Source: Paractinoplanes pyxinae (GTDB lineage: Bacteria > Actinomycetota > Actinomycetes > Mycobacteriales > Micromonosporaceae). From it: a stretch of DNA of 64,000 bases. Positions within the stretch are counted from its first letter, which is position 1, and every line of letters starts with the position of its first letter. Below the pieces are notes generated by a model. It ran no database searches, was not told where the DNA came from, and worked only from the letters and a program-made list of their open reading frames with translations. The position numbers and the translations under genes were made by a program. Shown here piece by piece: positions 8,491 through 18,700 of the stretch. The stretch lies in assembly GCF_026626335.1 (NCBI RefSeq), contig NZ_JAPNTZ010000019.1, forward strand, positions 150,987-214,986. Direction: 5' to 3'.

Positions 8491-8546
8491 GAACCTAGGA
8501 CCGCATCCGAACCACATCCAGAGCACAAGGGGCTGTTCCTAGGTTC
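8491..8546. promoter_or_regulatory. divergent promoter region with CCTAGG palindromes
   Basis: GAACCTAGGA (8491-8500) and TTCCTAGGTTC (8536-8546) form an inverted pair; a third CCTAGG at 8466 lies in the first codons of the SARP gene. TAGGTT at 8540-8545 lies 6 bases before the ATG at 8552 and could serve as a -10 box of a leaderless transcript. The neighbouring SARP is the obvious candidate to bind here. The same GAACCTAGGTTC palindrome recurs at 54524-54535. Confidence 0.45.
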
Positions 8547-8551
8547 GGCCC

Positions 8552-9829
8552 ATGACAATGTTCAAGCCCGGCGATCCGGGTTACGACGAACACCGGCTGG
8601 GCTGGAACCGAAGTTTCGAATCGCACCCCGCCCTCATCGCCACGGCCGGGACGACCGATGACGTGCGGGCGGCCGTGCGCGCCGCCCGGGAGCAGGACCT
8701 GCCGCTGGCGGTGCAGTCGACCGGGCACGGGCTCGTCGCCCCGGTCGACGGCGCGCTGCTGCTCAAGACGACAGCGCTCACCGACGTCGAGATCGACCCG
8801 CGACGGCGTACGGCCCGGGTCGGACCGGGCGCGGTGTGGGCCGACGTGAATCGGGCGGCCGCCCGCTACGACCTGGCCGGGCTCGCGGGGCGCTGCAGCA
8901 GCGTCGGGGTGACCGGCTACACGCTAGGGGGCGGGCAGTCGTGGCTGTCGCGGACGTTCGGGTTCGCCGCCGACAGCGTCATCAGCGCGGATGTCGTCAC
9001 AGCGGACGGCGCCGCGGTGACCGTGAGTGCGCGCGAGCATCCCGACCTGTTCTGGGCACTGCGCGGTGGCGGCGGCAACTTCGGCATCGTCACGTCGCTG
9101 GAGTTCGCCCTGTACCCGGTCGAGCGTGTCTTCAGTGGCATGTCGCTGTATCCGATCGAGCGAGCGTTCGACGTGCTCGACGCGTACCGGAAATGGGCCT
9201 TGACCGAACCCGAGGCGATGAATACGGCGATCCTGCTCGCGCAGATCGGCGGCCGGCGCATGCTGGCCATCCGCGCGTTCCACCTCGGCGACGACGGCGC
9301 GCGAGTGCTCGCGCCGCTGCTCGAGGTGGCCGGGCCGCCGCTGGCCGACGCGTTCGCGATGCGCTCGTTCCCGGACGCGAGCGACGCCACCAACGGGCCC
9401 GACGTGCCGCCGATCCCGATCCGGCAGGAGATCGAACTGTTCCGCACGCTGCCGGACGAGGTGCTGAACGCGATCGTCGAGGCCGGAGCGCCTGATTCGC
9501 CGCTCGCATTCGTCGAGGTCCGGCACTGGGGTGGCGCGATGGCCGCCGCGGGCGGTCCGGCCGGGCATCGCGATGTGCCGTTCTCGGTGATGGCGGTCGA
9601 GCCGTTCCCGAGCGCCACCGACGTGACCCTCGACCGTCTGGTGCGGCGAGTTCGCCCGTACGCGACGGGTGGCTCTTTCCTGACGCTGCTGACCGATCCC
9701 ACGCGCACCCGGTCCGCCTTCACCGCGCCCAACTACGCCCGGCTGACCCAGGTCAAGCGCTCCTGGGATCCCACCAATTTCTTCCGTACGGGACACAACA
9801 TCCCACCAGCCCGAAAGGCAGTCCTATGA
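8552..9829 (+). CDS. FAD-linked oxidase, berberine-bridge-enzyme-like
   Basis: 425 residues. The N-terminal PCMH-type FAD domain contains STGHG (His59) and GRCSSVGVTGYTLGGG (Cys115), the two positions that carry bicovalent FAD in this family. The C-terminal BBE motif KRSWDPTNFFRTGHNIPP is present. The protein is expected to oxidise an alcohol or small hydrophobic metabolite with O2. No signal peptide is seen. It overlaps the next gene by ATGA, so the two are translationally coupled, and both probably answer to the divergent SARP. Confidence 0.9.
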   Translation: MTMFKPGDPGYDEHRLGWNRSFESHPALIATAGTTDDVRAAVRAAREQDLPLAVQSTGHGLVAPVDGALLLKTTALTDVEIDPRRRTARVGPGAVWADVNRAAARYDLAGLAGRCSSVGVTGYTLGGGQSWLSRTFGFAADSVISADVVTADGAAVTVSAREHPDLFWALRGGGGNFGIVTSLEFALYPVERVFSGMSLYPIERAFDVLDAYRKWALTEPEAMNTAILLAQIGGRRMLAIRAFHLGDDGARVLAPLLEVAGPPLADAFAMRSFPDASDATNGPDVPPIPIRQEIELFRTLPDEVLNAIVEAGAPDSPLAFVEVRHWGGAMAAAGGPAGHRDVPFSVMAVEPFPSATDVTLDRLVRRVRPYATGGSFLTLLTDPTRTRSAFTAPNYARLTQVKRSWDPTNFFRTGHNIPPARKAVL

Positions 9830-10602
9830 ACACCGTCCTGGTAACCGGCGCGACCGGAAACGTCGGCGCCCTCGTCGTCCGCGAACTGCAGGCCCGCAAC
9901 GCGACCGTCCGAACCCTGGGTCGCGATTTCGCCTTGCCGGAGAACGTCATCGACGGCGTCGACCGGGTCTATCTGTGCGCCCCCGACGGTCCGGACAAGG
10001 TCCGGCGCGAGAAGGCGGTCATCGACGCCGCCGCCTCGCATGGGGTCGAACGCATCGTGAAGCTCTCGGCCATGCACGCCGACCCCGCGTCGGCCCTGCC
10101 CACGTACCGCTGGCACGGTGAGATCGAGGCCCACCTGCGCCGGTCCGGCCTGCCGTCGGTGATCCTGCGGCCCGCGTTCTTCATGACCAACCTGCTGATG
10201 GTCACCGGCTCGGGCACCCTGCCCTCCCCCACCGCCGGCCGCCGGGTCGCCATGATCGACATCCGCGACGTGGCCGCCGTCGCCGCCGCCACCCTGCTCG
10301 ACGACGGCCACATCGGAAAGACGTACGAGCTGACCGGCCCCGCCGCGGTCACTTTTGCCGAGGTCGCCGAGGCTTTGTCCGTACGCTTCCTCGACCTCAC
10401 CGAGGAACAGGCACGCCCACGGTTCGAGGGCGCCGGCCTGCCCGACTGGATGGCCGCCCAGTTCGCCGGCGTCTTCGCCCTCATCCGGGCCGGCGGCTTC
10501 GAACACGTCACCGACCACGTCCGGGCGATCACCGGCCGCCCGGCCCGCGACATCAACGACTTCGCCGCGGCCTTTGCCCACCCCGTTACCTCGTCCGCCT
10601 GA
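9826..10602 (+). CDS. NmrA/SDR-type NAD(P)-binding oxidoreductase
   Basis: 258 residues starting MNTVLVTGATGNVG, a Rossmann nucleotide-binding motif, followed by an atypical-SDR body of the NmrA/TMR type (VKLSAMHADPAS, IDIRDVAAVAAATL, YELTGPAAVTFAEVAE). No catalytic YxxxK is evident, in keeping with this group, whose members act as quinone or NADPH-sensing reductases. It is coupled to the FAD oxidase by a 4-base overlap. Its 3' end overlaps the convergent kinase gene by 17 bases. Confidence 0.88.
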   Translation: MNTVLVTGATGNVGALVVRELQARNATVRTLGRDFALPENVIDGVDRVYLCAPDGPDKVRREKAVIDAAASHGVERIVKLSAMHADPASALPTYRWHGEIEAHLRRSGLPSVILRPAFFMTNLLMVTGSGTLPSPTAGRRVAMIDIRDVAAVAAATLLDDGHIGKTYELTGPAAVTFAEVAEALSVRFLDLTEEQARPRFEGAGLPDWMAAQFAGVFALIRAGGFEHVTDHVRAITGRPARDINDFAAAFAHPVTSSA

Positions 10603-11476
10603 GCTCCTGCCGGGCCAGGCTCATGCCGCGCTCGCAGCCGGCGATCAGGCGGCCGGGCCCGGCGGCCAGCTCCAGCAGGAGGCCGGCCGCGAAGACGTCC
10701 CCGGCCCCGGTGGCGTCGACTATCTCTTCCGGCGGGAGCGGCACTTGCGGCAGGAACGTGCCGGCCACCTCGGTGCCGTGCGGGTGCTTCACGATCCCGT
10801 GCGGGAACGAGCCGGCCAGTTCCTGCCGCTCGCGCCGGTTGAGCAGCAGATAGTCGCTGAGCCGCAGGATGCCGTCGATGTCGCTCGTGCGGTTGGCGCA
10901 CCACACGTGGCCGGGGTCGCACGAGATCAGCGCGCGCGGGTTCGCGGCCTTCACGGCGGTCAGCACGGCCAGCAGACGACCGGGCGTGCGATCGTCCAGA
11001 AACGAGGTGACGTGGATCAGGCGGGCCCCGGCGAGATAGGCGACGACCTCGTCGAAGTGCGCGTCCAGATGATCGGCAAAGGCGGTGTTGGCCCCGGCGT
11101 GGGTGAACAAGGTGCGGTCGCCGTCGTGCATCACCGAGAAACAGACACCGCCCAGGCGCTCGTCGGCAAAGACAAAACGGCGATCAATTCCGTACGCGTC
11201 CATAGCGTCCACCACTGACGGCGCCCGCAGGGGAATGCGCCCGGCGACGCCCACGTAGCCGAGGCGCAACCCGGCGTCTTCAAGAGCCATCGCGTGGATC
11301 GTGTTGAACGCCGAACCGCCGAGCGTCACCCGGTAGTCGGCCTGACCCAGCAACGCCTCGATCGTCGCGGCGTCGACGCTGTGCTCGACCCCGTGCTCCC
11401 AGCCCCGCGGCATCCGGATGCGCGAGAGGTAGTCGAGGTTGAGCGCCCCGACCCCGACGACGTCCAACCCGGTCAT
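10586..11476 (-). CDS. PfkB-family carbohydrate kinase
   Basis: 296 residues. Begins LDVVGVGALNLDYLSRI, has the substrate-side GGSAFNTIHAMA and the C-terminal PfkB signature IVDATGAGDVFAAGLLL with the catalytic Asp in GAGD. Ribokinase-superfamily fold, ATP-dependent phosphorylation of a sugar or nucleoside; which one is not evident. It stands alone, convergent to the oxidoreductase genes. Confidence 0.9.
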   Translation of the reverse strand: MTGLDVVGVGALNLDYLSRIRMPRGWEHGVEHSVDAATIEALLGQADYRVTLGGSAFNTIHAMALEDAGLRLGYVGVAGRIPLRAPSVVDAMDAYGIDRRFVFADERLGGVCFSVMHDGDRTLFTHAGANTAFADHLDAHFDEVVAYLAGARLIHVTSFLDDRTPGRLLAVLTAVKAANPRALISCDPGHVWCANRTSDIDGILRLSDYLLLNRRERQELAGSFPHGIVKHPHGTEVAGTFLPQVPLPPEEIVDATGAGDVFAAGLLLELAAGPGRLIAGCERGMSLARQELRRTR

Positions 11477-11565
11477 GCCGTCAATCCTGCCGCGAAGCCC
11501 GGCCGGGGCCCGCCGAGGCGCTGCGGGCGCCGGTTTCCTCGGGCTGGGGAAGTAGGCTTCGGATC

Positions 11566-11865
11566 ATGCGCATACCGACGGCGGCGATCACTGCGGGTTC
11601 CCTCATCGGCGGCTGGCAGCTCGCCCGGAGCACCGGCATCCGTCCCCTGGGCGGCGCGGTGCTGGCCGCGGGCGGCGTCCTGGCCGGCCGCGAGTGGTCC
11701 CGCCGGACGAGCCCCGTCGTCACCGGCGCGCTCGTGACCACGTACGTCGGCGCCTTCGGACTCTCCCACCCGCTGGCCAAGCGCATCGGCTCGTGGCCGG
11801 CGGTGCTGGCCGTCTCCGCCCTCACGGCCGCGGCCTCCTACCTCGCCGCCGACCGCCGCGGGTAG
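11566..11865 (+). CDS. small membrane protein
   Basis: 99 residues with about three hydrophobic segments (AAITAGSLIGGW, GGAVLAAGGVLAG, TGALVTTYVGAFGLSHPLA, VLAVSALTAAASYLA). A GGGGAAG lies upstream of the ATG. It lies 6 bases before an alpha/beta-hydrolase gene and is probably cotranscribed with it. No family recognised. Confidence 0.7.
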   Translation: MRIPTAAITAGSLIGGWQLARSTGIRPLGGAVLAAGGVLAGREWSRRTSPVVTGALVTTYVGAFGLSHPLAKRIGSWPAVLAVSALTAAASYLAADRRG

Positions 11866-11871
11866 ATCCGC

Positions 11872-12657
11872 ATGGTCCGGCTCCGGGTGGCGCTCATCGT
11901 GCTGCTGGTGCTGGCCCTGATCCTGGCCGCGGTGTGGCTGCTGCAGCGCCGGTTGATCTACTTCCCCGATCGGGCGACACCGCCGCTGGCCCCCGGGGCC
12001 GAGCCGGTCACCCTGCACACCAGCGACGACCTGCAGCTCGGCGCCTGGCTATTCCGACCCCTTTCCGGTACGCCGAACCGGCGCACGGCCGTGCTGGTGG
12101 CCCCCGGCAATGCCGGCAACCGGTTGGGCCGGACCCCGCTCGCCGCCGCGCTGGCCGCCGAGGGCTTCACCGTCCTGCTGCTCGACTACCGCGGCTACGG
12201 CGGCAACCCCGGCTCACCGAGCGAAGAGGGCCTGGCTCGCGACGCCGACGCCGCGCGCGCCTTCCTGGCCGACCGGTTCGGCCCCCACCTGATCTACTTC
12301 GGCGAAAGCCTGGGCGCCGCGGTGGTGACCGGCCTGGCCACGCGGCACCCGCCGCAAGCCCTGGTCCTGCGCTCACCGTTCACCGACCTGGCCTCAGCGG
12401 GCCGGGAGCACTACCCGTACCTGCCAGTGCGAATAATGCTGCGTGACAACTTCCCGGTAGTCCGCCCGATCCGCACGATCACCGTCCCCACGCTGATCAT
12501 CTACGGCACCGCCGACACAATCGTCCCGCCGGAGCAAAGCCGGACGGTAGCCGACAACGCCGCCGGCCCGGTCCGCGTGCTCCCCGTCGAGGGCGCCGGC
12601 CACAACGACGACTACAGCGCCCTCGTCGCCGACCTGACCCGGCAGATCCCTCAGTAG
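11872..12657 (+). CDS. membrane-anchored alpha/beta-hydrolase (ABHD13/Bem46-like)
   Basis: 261 residues with one N-terminal TM helix (ALIVLLVLALILAAVWLL). Catalytic parts: oxyanion region VAPGNAGNR, DYRGYGGNPGSPSE, nucleophile elbow GESLG, acid in YGTADTIVPP, His in GAGHND. All triad residues are present. Substrate unknown; this group comprises serine esterases or thioesterases facing the membrane. Confidence 0.9.
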   Translation: MVRLRVALIVLLVLALILAAVWLLQRRLIYFPDRATPPLAPGAEPVTLHTSDDLQLGAWLFRPLSGTPNRRTAVLVAPGNAGNRLGRTPLAAALAAEGFTVLLLDYRGYGGNPGSPSEEGLARDADAARAFLADRFGPHLIYFGESLGAAVVTGLATRHPPQALVLRSPFTDLASAGREHYPYLPVRIMLRDNFPVVRPIRTITVPTLIIYGTADTIVPPEQSRTVADNAAGPVRVLPVEGAGHNDDYSALVADLTRQIPQ

Positions 12658-12727
12658 AGTGGCCCAGCCGCTGGAAGCCGCGGGCCCGGCGAAGCTCGCG
12701 TCAACCCGCCGGCCACAGGCGCAGGAC

Positions 12728-13498
12728 TCAGGCGAAGCTGGTGGTGGCGAGGGCGGCCGCCACCAGCAGCCCCAAGCCGTTGGTGGCCCAGTGCAGCGCG
12801 GCCGCGGCCAGCAAGCTTCCGCTGCGCCGGCGCAGCTCGCACAACAGCACCCCGGCCAGCGCGGTGAACGCGACCGCGCCCAGCACGGCCAGGATCCGGC
12901 CGGTCGCGCCCGAGCCGAAGACCGAGCCGACGGCCGCGTTGGCGCTGTTCAACCGCAGGGACGGCAGGATGTGCCACAGCCCGAACAGCACCGACGACGT
13001 GATGCTGGCCCAGACGGCGCCGCGGTGCCGGTTGACCAGGCCGAGCAGGACGCCGCGGAAGGCGATCTCTTCCAGCAGCACCGTGCCCAGCGGCACGATG
13101 ATGAACGCGGTGAGCAGGGCCGCCCCGGGGTGCAGGTGGTAGCGGACGTCGTGGAACGCCGGGCGCGTCCAGGGCAGGGCCACCCCGATCGCGTAGACGA
13201 CCGCGACAGCCAGGATGGCGCCGATCGCGTACTTGAGGCCCGGCACGAACGTACGGCGGGAAAGCCCGAGATCGTGCCAGCTGAGACCGGACCGGCGGGC
13301 CAGCAGCACGAGACCGATCGCGACCAGCGGGCCGACCACGAGGCCGGTGTGGTGCGGGCCGTACTTGTCGGCCACGTTCACCGCGGCCAGGATCATCACG
13401 ACGGCGCCGAGCAGCAGGAACAACCGGCGGCGGGACTGGGGTTTGACGACGACTGAAGGCATGACCCGGCGAAGCGTACCCGCGTGGACGCGTCTCAT
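12728..13498 (-). CDS. CPBP-family intramembrane protease (CaaX/bacteriocin-processing type)
   Basis: 256 residues, about seven TM segments. The CPBP motifs are complete: EEIAFRG (motif 1), LFGLWHILPS (motif 2) and HWATNGLG (motif 3), giving the paired Glu and two His of a glutamate-type intramembrane protease. I kept the ATG at 13498 because it overlaps the stop of the upstream XRE gene as ATGA; an internal ATG at 13462 is also possible. Substrate unknown. Confidence 0.88.
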   Translation of the reverse strand: MRRVHAGTLRRVMPSVVVKPQSRRRLFLLLGAVVMILAAVNVADKYGPHHTGLVVGPLVAIGLVLLARRSGLSWHDLGLSRRTFVPGLKYAIGAILAVAVVYAIGVALPWTRPAFHDVRYHLHPGAALLTAFIIVPLGTVLLEEIAFRGVLLGLVNRHRGAVWASITSSVLFGLWHILPSLRLNSANAAVGSVFGSGATGRILAVLGAVAFTALAGVLLCELRRRSGSLLAAAALHWATNGLGLLVAAALATTSFA

Positions 13499-14337
13499 AC
13501 CCCGGCGGGGAACTCCTGGAGACCGAGCACACGCAGCAGGTCGAACCGCTCGCGGGTCTCGTCGCCGGCCGGGGTGAGCACCAGCAGCAGCTGGCCCAGA
13601 TCGGGCGTGACCAGGGTTTCGCAGTCCATCAGCAGGGGCCCGACCCGCGAGTTCAGGAAGGTCTTGCGGTCGAATCGGCGGACCGCCACCTCGTGCTCGG
13701 CCCAGAGCTTGCGGAACATGTCACTCTCGTCATTCAGCTTTGCGACCAGGCGGGTGATCTCCGGGTCGTCGTGCCGGCGGCCGGCCACCGCCCGCAGGTC
13801 GGCCACGATCACCCGGGAGTGGCGTTCCTCGTCCTCGGCCGGGTGGATCGCACGGGCGACCGGGTCGGTGAACCAGCGGTAGGCGTGGTAGCGCCGGTCA
13901 CCCTCGATGCCGACCTGGTCGCCGGAGAGCAGCAGGGCGCCCCGGTTCTGCGCCAGGGTCTCGCCGAGATCGGAAAGGACGATGGCCGGGGTGTCCCCGA
14001 GCAGGTCGAGCATGCGGAGCAGACCGGCCCGGGCCAGCTGGGCCGTGCCGGTGGCCGGCGGCGGCTGGTGGCCGGCCAGGTGGAACAGGTGGTCGCGCTC
14101 GTCGTCGGAGAGCCGCAGCGCCCGCGCCAGCGCGGCCAGCAGCTGGGTCGACGGCTGGCTGCTGCGGCCCTGCTCGAGGCGGACGACGTAGTCGACCGAC
14201 ATGCCGGCGAGCATCGCCACCTCTTCGCGCCGCAGGCCCGCGGTGCGACGGCGCCGCCCGTCGGCCAGGCCCACCTCGGCCGGGCGGACGGCCTCGCGGC
14301 GGCGGCGGAGGAAGTCGGCGAGCTCGTCACGTTGCAT
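13495..14337 (-). CDS. XRE helix-turn-helix regulator with MmyB-type ligand domain
   Basis: 280 residues. N-terminal HTH: GLRREEVAMLAGMSVDYVVRLEQGR, which is the standard MmyB-family helix pair. The C-terminal half (TPAIVLSDLGETLAQNRGALLL, then YRWFTDPVAR) matches the PAS-like MmyB ligand-binding domain seen across actinobacteria, thought to bind fatty-acid-like ligands. Divergent from the aldo/keto reductase gene, which it may repress, and coupled by ATGA to the CPBP protease gene. Confidence 0.9.
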   Translation of the reverse strand: MQRDELADFLRRRREAVRPAEVGLADGRRRRTAGLRREEVAMLAGMSVDYVVRLEQGRSSQPSTQLLAALARALRLSDDERDHLFHLAGHQPPPATGTAQLARAGLLRMLDLLGDTPAIVLSDLGETLAQNRGALLLSGDQVGIEGDRRYHAYRWFTDPVARAIHPAEDEERHSRVIVADLRAVAGRRHDDPEITRLVAKLNDESDMFRKLWAEHEVAVRRFDRKTFLNSRVGPLLMDCETLVTPDLGQLLLVLTPAGDETRERFDLLRVLGLQEFPAGV

Positions 14338-14464
14338 GGCTCAATGCTCCCCTCGGGCGGGCGGCTCAGCCAGGGACTCCCGCTCCCACGATAAGCGCTC
14401 CGCTGCCGTGACTGAGGCCGGCGGCGCAGGGTAGGTGACGACACGACGACAAGGAGACACCGTG

Positions 14465-15463
14465 ATGCAGTCAGTCACCCTGGGCCGCACCGGCCCGGCA
14501 GTCAGCAAGCTGGGCCTCGGCGCGATGGGCATGTCCCACGGCGTCTACGGCCCCACCGACCGGGCCGAGAGCATCGCCACCGTGCACGCCGCTCTGGACG
14601 CGGGCGTCACTCTGATCGACACCGGCGACTTCTACGGCATGGGCCACAACGAGCTGCTGCTGGCCGAGGCCCTGCGCGGCCGCCCGCGCGACAGCTACCA
14701 GCTGAGCGTCAAGTTCGGCGGCCTGCGCGGGCCCGACATGTCGTGGAACGGGCAGGACGGCCGGCCCGAGGCGGTCAAGAACTTCCTGGCCTATTCGCTG
14801 ACCCGGCTCGACACCGACCACATCGACATCTACCGCCCGGCCCGGCTCGACCCGGCCGTCCCGATCGAGGAGACGGTCGGCGCGATCAAAGAGATGATCG
14901 ACGCCGGCTTCGTCCGCCACATCGGCCTGTCCGAGGTCGACGCGGCCACGATCCGCCGGGCCCACGCGGTCCACCCGATCGCCGACCTGCAGATCGAGTA
15001 CTCGCTGATCTCCCGCGCGATCGAGGCCGAGGTGCTGCCCACCCTGCGTGAGCTGGGCATCGGCCTGACCGCGTACGGCGTCCTGAGCCGCGGCCTCATC
15101 TCGGGCCACTGGAACGCCGGCAGCGGCGGCGACCCGGGCGACTTCCGCGGCCACACGCCGCGCTTCTCCGGCGACAACCTCGACCACAACCTGTCGCTGG
15201 TTGAGGCCCTGCGCCGCGTGGCCGAGGCCAAGGGCTGCACGGTCGCCCAGCTGGCCATCGCCTGGGTGGCCGCCCAGGGCGCCGACATCGTCCCCCTGAT
15301 CGGCGCCCGCACCCGCGAACGCCTCGCCGAGGCCCTGCCCGCCCTCGACGTCACCCTGACCGCCGACGACCTGGCCGAGATCGAAAAGGCCGTCCCCGCC
15401 GGCGCCGCCAGGGGCGACCGCTACCCCACCGCCATGATGAGCACCCTGGGCGCCGGCAACTGA
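14465..15463 (+). CDS. aldo/keto reductase
   Basis: 332 residues from ATG 14465, chosen because AAGGAG lies 8 bases upstream; the frame is open further to 14435. TIM-barrel AKR with DTGDFYG (catalytic Asp/Tyr) and SVKFGG (Lys). The usual catalytic His segment (YYLHR in most relatives) reads IYRPARLDP, so the His is replaced, as in a recognised AKR subgroup. NADPH-site motif GARTRERLAEAL is present. Divergent from the MmyB-type regulator. Confidence 0.9.
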   Translation: MQSVTLGRTGPAVSKLGLGAMGMSHGVYGPTDRAESIATVHAALDAGVTLIDTGDFYGMGHNELLLAEALRGRPRDSYQLSVKFGGLRGPDMSWNGQDGRPEAVKNFLAYSLTRLDTDHIDIYRPARLDPAVPIEETVGAIKEMIDAGFVRHIGLSEVDAATIRRAHAVHPIADLQIEYSLISRAIEAEVLPTLRELGIGLTAYGVLSRGLISGHWNAGSGGDPGDFRGHTPRFSGDNLDHNLSLVEALRRVAEAKGCTVAQLAIAWVAAQGADIVPLIGARTRERLAEALPALDVTLTADDLAEIEKAVPAGAARGDRYPTAMMSTLGAGN

Positions 15464-15477
15464 TCCCCGCCACGCCC

Positions 15478-15525
15478 GACTGGCCGAACCTGCCGGCGCG
15501 TCCGCAAGCGTGGGTTCGGCCAGTC
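15478..15525 (+). terminator. hairpin terminator after the aldo/keto reductase gene
   Basis: Perfect 13-bp arms GACTGGCCGAACC (15478-15490) and GGTTCGGCCAGTC (15513-15525), separated by 22 bases that can form a further small stem. No T-run. Confidence 0.6.
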
Positions 15526-15793
15526 GCCGTCATCGATGGTGTTGTGCCTGGTGCACGAACGGGCCATCCGATCACACGATCATCCGACACGGTCGGGCGG
15601 CTATTGTGCATCCCCTTGCGAGGTGGCCTCCACAGTGCACATACTCGGGCATGACCCGCCTTTTCGTGCAACTTGCAAGAATGCGGATGGCGGCGCGGTG
15701 GGAAACTCTTTTGCACAGTCGGCACCTACCTGGTTTCGGCCTTGGTCACAGACCCAGTAGGCTGCCAATCTATTCATTGAGCCCGGCAAAGGA
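15526..15793. other. gene-poor leader of the NB-ARC gene
   Basis: This stretch is clearly less GC-rich than its surroundings (for example 15650-15790), as expected for a promoter region. Short open frames here look like chance. It contains repeated TGTGCA-type half sites (near 15604 and 15632) but no promoter I can assign with confidence. Confidence 0.35.
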
Positions 15794-18700
15794 TTGAAGC
15801 ACGTCGTCCCACGTCACCCGCGGCATTGGGGGCCCCTTACGTTGACGCACTCAAAAAGAGATCCGGCGGCAGCGCTCCGAAACGGGCTGGTGGCCGCGCT
15901 GGTCGACGACGTCCCCATCATCAATAACCTGCCCGACCGGCGACTTCTCATCAACTTGGTGCGGCGCGATGTCCGCACCTTCCCCGACGTGCCCGAACGC
16001 GAGCAGGCCCGCTCGCACGTCATCGAGATCGTCCTGGCCTGCATCAGCACGCGGGGCGGATTGCGGGCACTGAAAGAGGCACTGGTCGTCATGGCGCCCG
16101 AGGCGCCCGGAACGAGGATCGCGTCCTCACTCGTCGAGTCGGCTTCCCTGTCGAGCCTGCTCCTGCAGGGCGAGAACCAACGCGCTCACGAGCTCCTGCA
16201 CCAAGCCGAGGCTGAAGCCGCCGACCCGGCCTGGTGGCGTGCCATCGTCGTGCAGACAGTCCCGGGCCTGAACCATCCGCCAGCCGATCTTGTAAAGGCC
16301 TTCGAGACCGCGGCCGGTCGCGGCAGCGGCAGCCACGACGCCGCCGCCGCACTCACCTTCATCCGGCGCGTCGCTGCTGATCTTGAGAATCCGGTGGGCG
16401 TCGCCCTGAGAACGTGGGCCGACGAGGTCGGTCACCGGCTCGAACTCCCCGACGGCACGCCTGCCGACCCCGCGCCCGAGGAGCCTCATCGCGACCCCGG
16501 CGAACCGTCCGCCTCGCCGCCACTGCCCGCACCAACTTCGAGTCTTTCGCCCCACGGCGCCCCCGATGGTCAGGTTGACGGCAATGGTGACGAAAATGGT
16601 GATATGAGCCAGCACGAGACGCGAACTGAACTCAGAAATAGAGACGTTGCGCCCACCCCTGGGGGCGATGCCGAGGCCGCGCCGGCGACCCATGGCGACC
16701 AAGGCGACACGAGCGCAGGGATTGGAGATGATATGGCTCCCGTCGCCGACCGGAAGCTCAAGGAAGAAAAGCTACCTCAGGTATGGGGAGACGTTCCGCA
16801 GCGGAATCCGGATTTCACCGGCCGGGAGGATTTTCTGGAAATTCTGCACAACGAACTCAGTGAACGAAGGCAAACCGCCGTCCTTCCTCAGGCGATTCAC
16901 GGAATGGGTGGCGTCGGAAAGTCTCAGATCGCCATTGAATATGTTCACCGGCACAGTCAGGAATTCGATTTGGTCTGGTGGATCCCGGCCGAGGAGACCG
17001 GCCAGATTCTGACGTCGCTGACCAAACTCGCACAGCGTTTGAGACTCGACGTGACTCCTGAGGCGAATGCGGCAGTTCCGGCCGTGCAAGAGGCGTTGAG
17101 CACCGGCGCCACCGGCTATCGCGACTGGCTGCTGGTCTTCGACAACGCCGAAGACCCCACAGAGGCCAGAAAATACTTCCCGACCGGCGGCGCCGGGCGA
17201 ATTCTGGTCACTTCGCGGAACCCGGACTGGGAAAGGGGCACCCGCGCGCTGGAGGTCGACGTCTTCACGCGCGAGGAGAGCATCACCCTGCTGCAGAACC
17301 GCAACAGCGACCTCAGCGACCGGGACGCCGACAGCCTCGCCAAGGCGCTGGGCGACCTTCCCCTCGCCATCGAGGCCGCGTCCGCCTGGCGTGCCACCAC
17401 CGGCATGGACACCAGCGAATATCTGCGCCTGCTCAACGACAAACGGCTCGACCTGCTCGATGTCGAGCCCCCGCCGGACTACCGGCTCACCGTTCGCGCG
17501 GCGTGGAAGCTGTCGCTCGAGAAGCTCGCGGTCGACAATCTGGCCGCGCTCCAGCTGCTGCAGGTCTGTTCGTTCTTTGCGCCGGAACCCATTCCCCGCA
17601 GCCTCTTCACCGGTTCGAACGCCGACATCACGCCCGAGCTGGACGCCATGCTGCGCGACACCTACAGCATCGGCCGCGCGATCCGCGACATCCTGAAGCT
17701 GGCTCTGGCCAAGTACGACCACCAGAACAACACGATGCAGATCCACCGGCTGATCCGGCTGGTGCTGACCGACAGCATGGACGCCGAGCAGCAGACCCGC
17801 ATGCGTCACGGCGCGCACATGTTGCTGGTCAATGCCGACCCCAACGACCCGGGCCGGCGCGACCAGTGGGAAAGGTACGGAGCACTGCGGGCGCACGTCG
17901 AGGCCTCGGATGCCGTGGCTTCCGACAACCCCCGCGTGCACGACCTGGTCTTCAGCGTCGTGCAGTACCTCTACTACTTCGGCGACCACCAGGGCAGCCA
18001 GTCGCTGGCCGAACAGGCATTCCGCCACCGCACCCTCGACCGCGGCCCGACCGACGGGCACACGCTGCGCCTCGCGAAGTGGCTCGGGTGGATGTATTTC
18101 GTCAACGGCAAGTACGCCGCGGCCAGGGAATTGAACCGCAAGACTCTGGAGCACTACCGCGACGTGTTCGGCGACGAGGACGAGGGAACCCTCGACGCCA
18201 TGAAGGTGGTCGGCGTCGACCTGCGGGCCAGCGGCGACTTCAAGGCCGGGCTCGACCTCGACCAGCGAGCCGTCGCGGCCGCGCGGCGCGCGTTCGGCCC
18301 GGATGATCCGATCACCCTGAACGGCACGAACAATCTCGGCGTGAATCTGCGTCTGCTCGGCCTGTTCCAGCAGGCCGAGAAACTCGACGCGGACAACTAT
18401 GAACGACTTCAGAAAGTGCTCGGCTCCAACAGCGACGCGTCGATGCTCGCGCTCTACAACCTTCTTATCGATCGCCGTGAATTGGGCGACTACGTGGCGG
18501 CCCGCAACGAGCACGAGGCCGCCTATGTGCGAAGCGTCGAGACCTTCGGCCGTGACGCACCAGCCACATTGCGCATGGCCCGGGCTTTGGCCGTGGCGCG
18601 ACGCAAAGCCGGCGATCACCCGGGGGCGTTGCGGATGTCGAAAGACACTTTCGACAGATATCAGCGCCGCTACGGCAAGGACTATCCCGACACCATCGCG

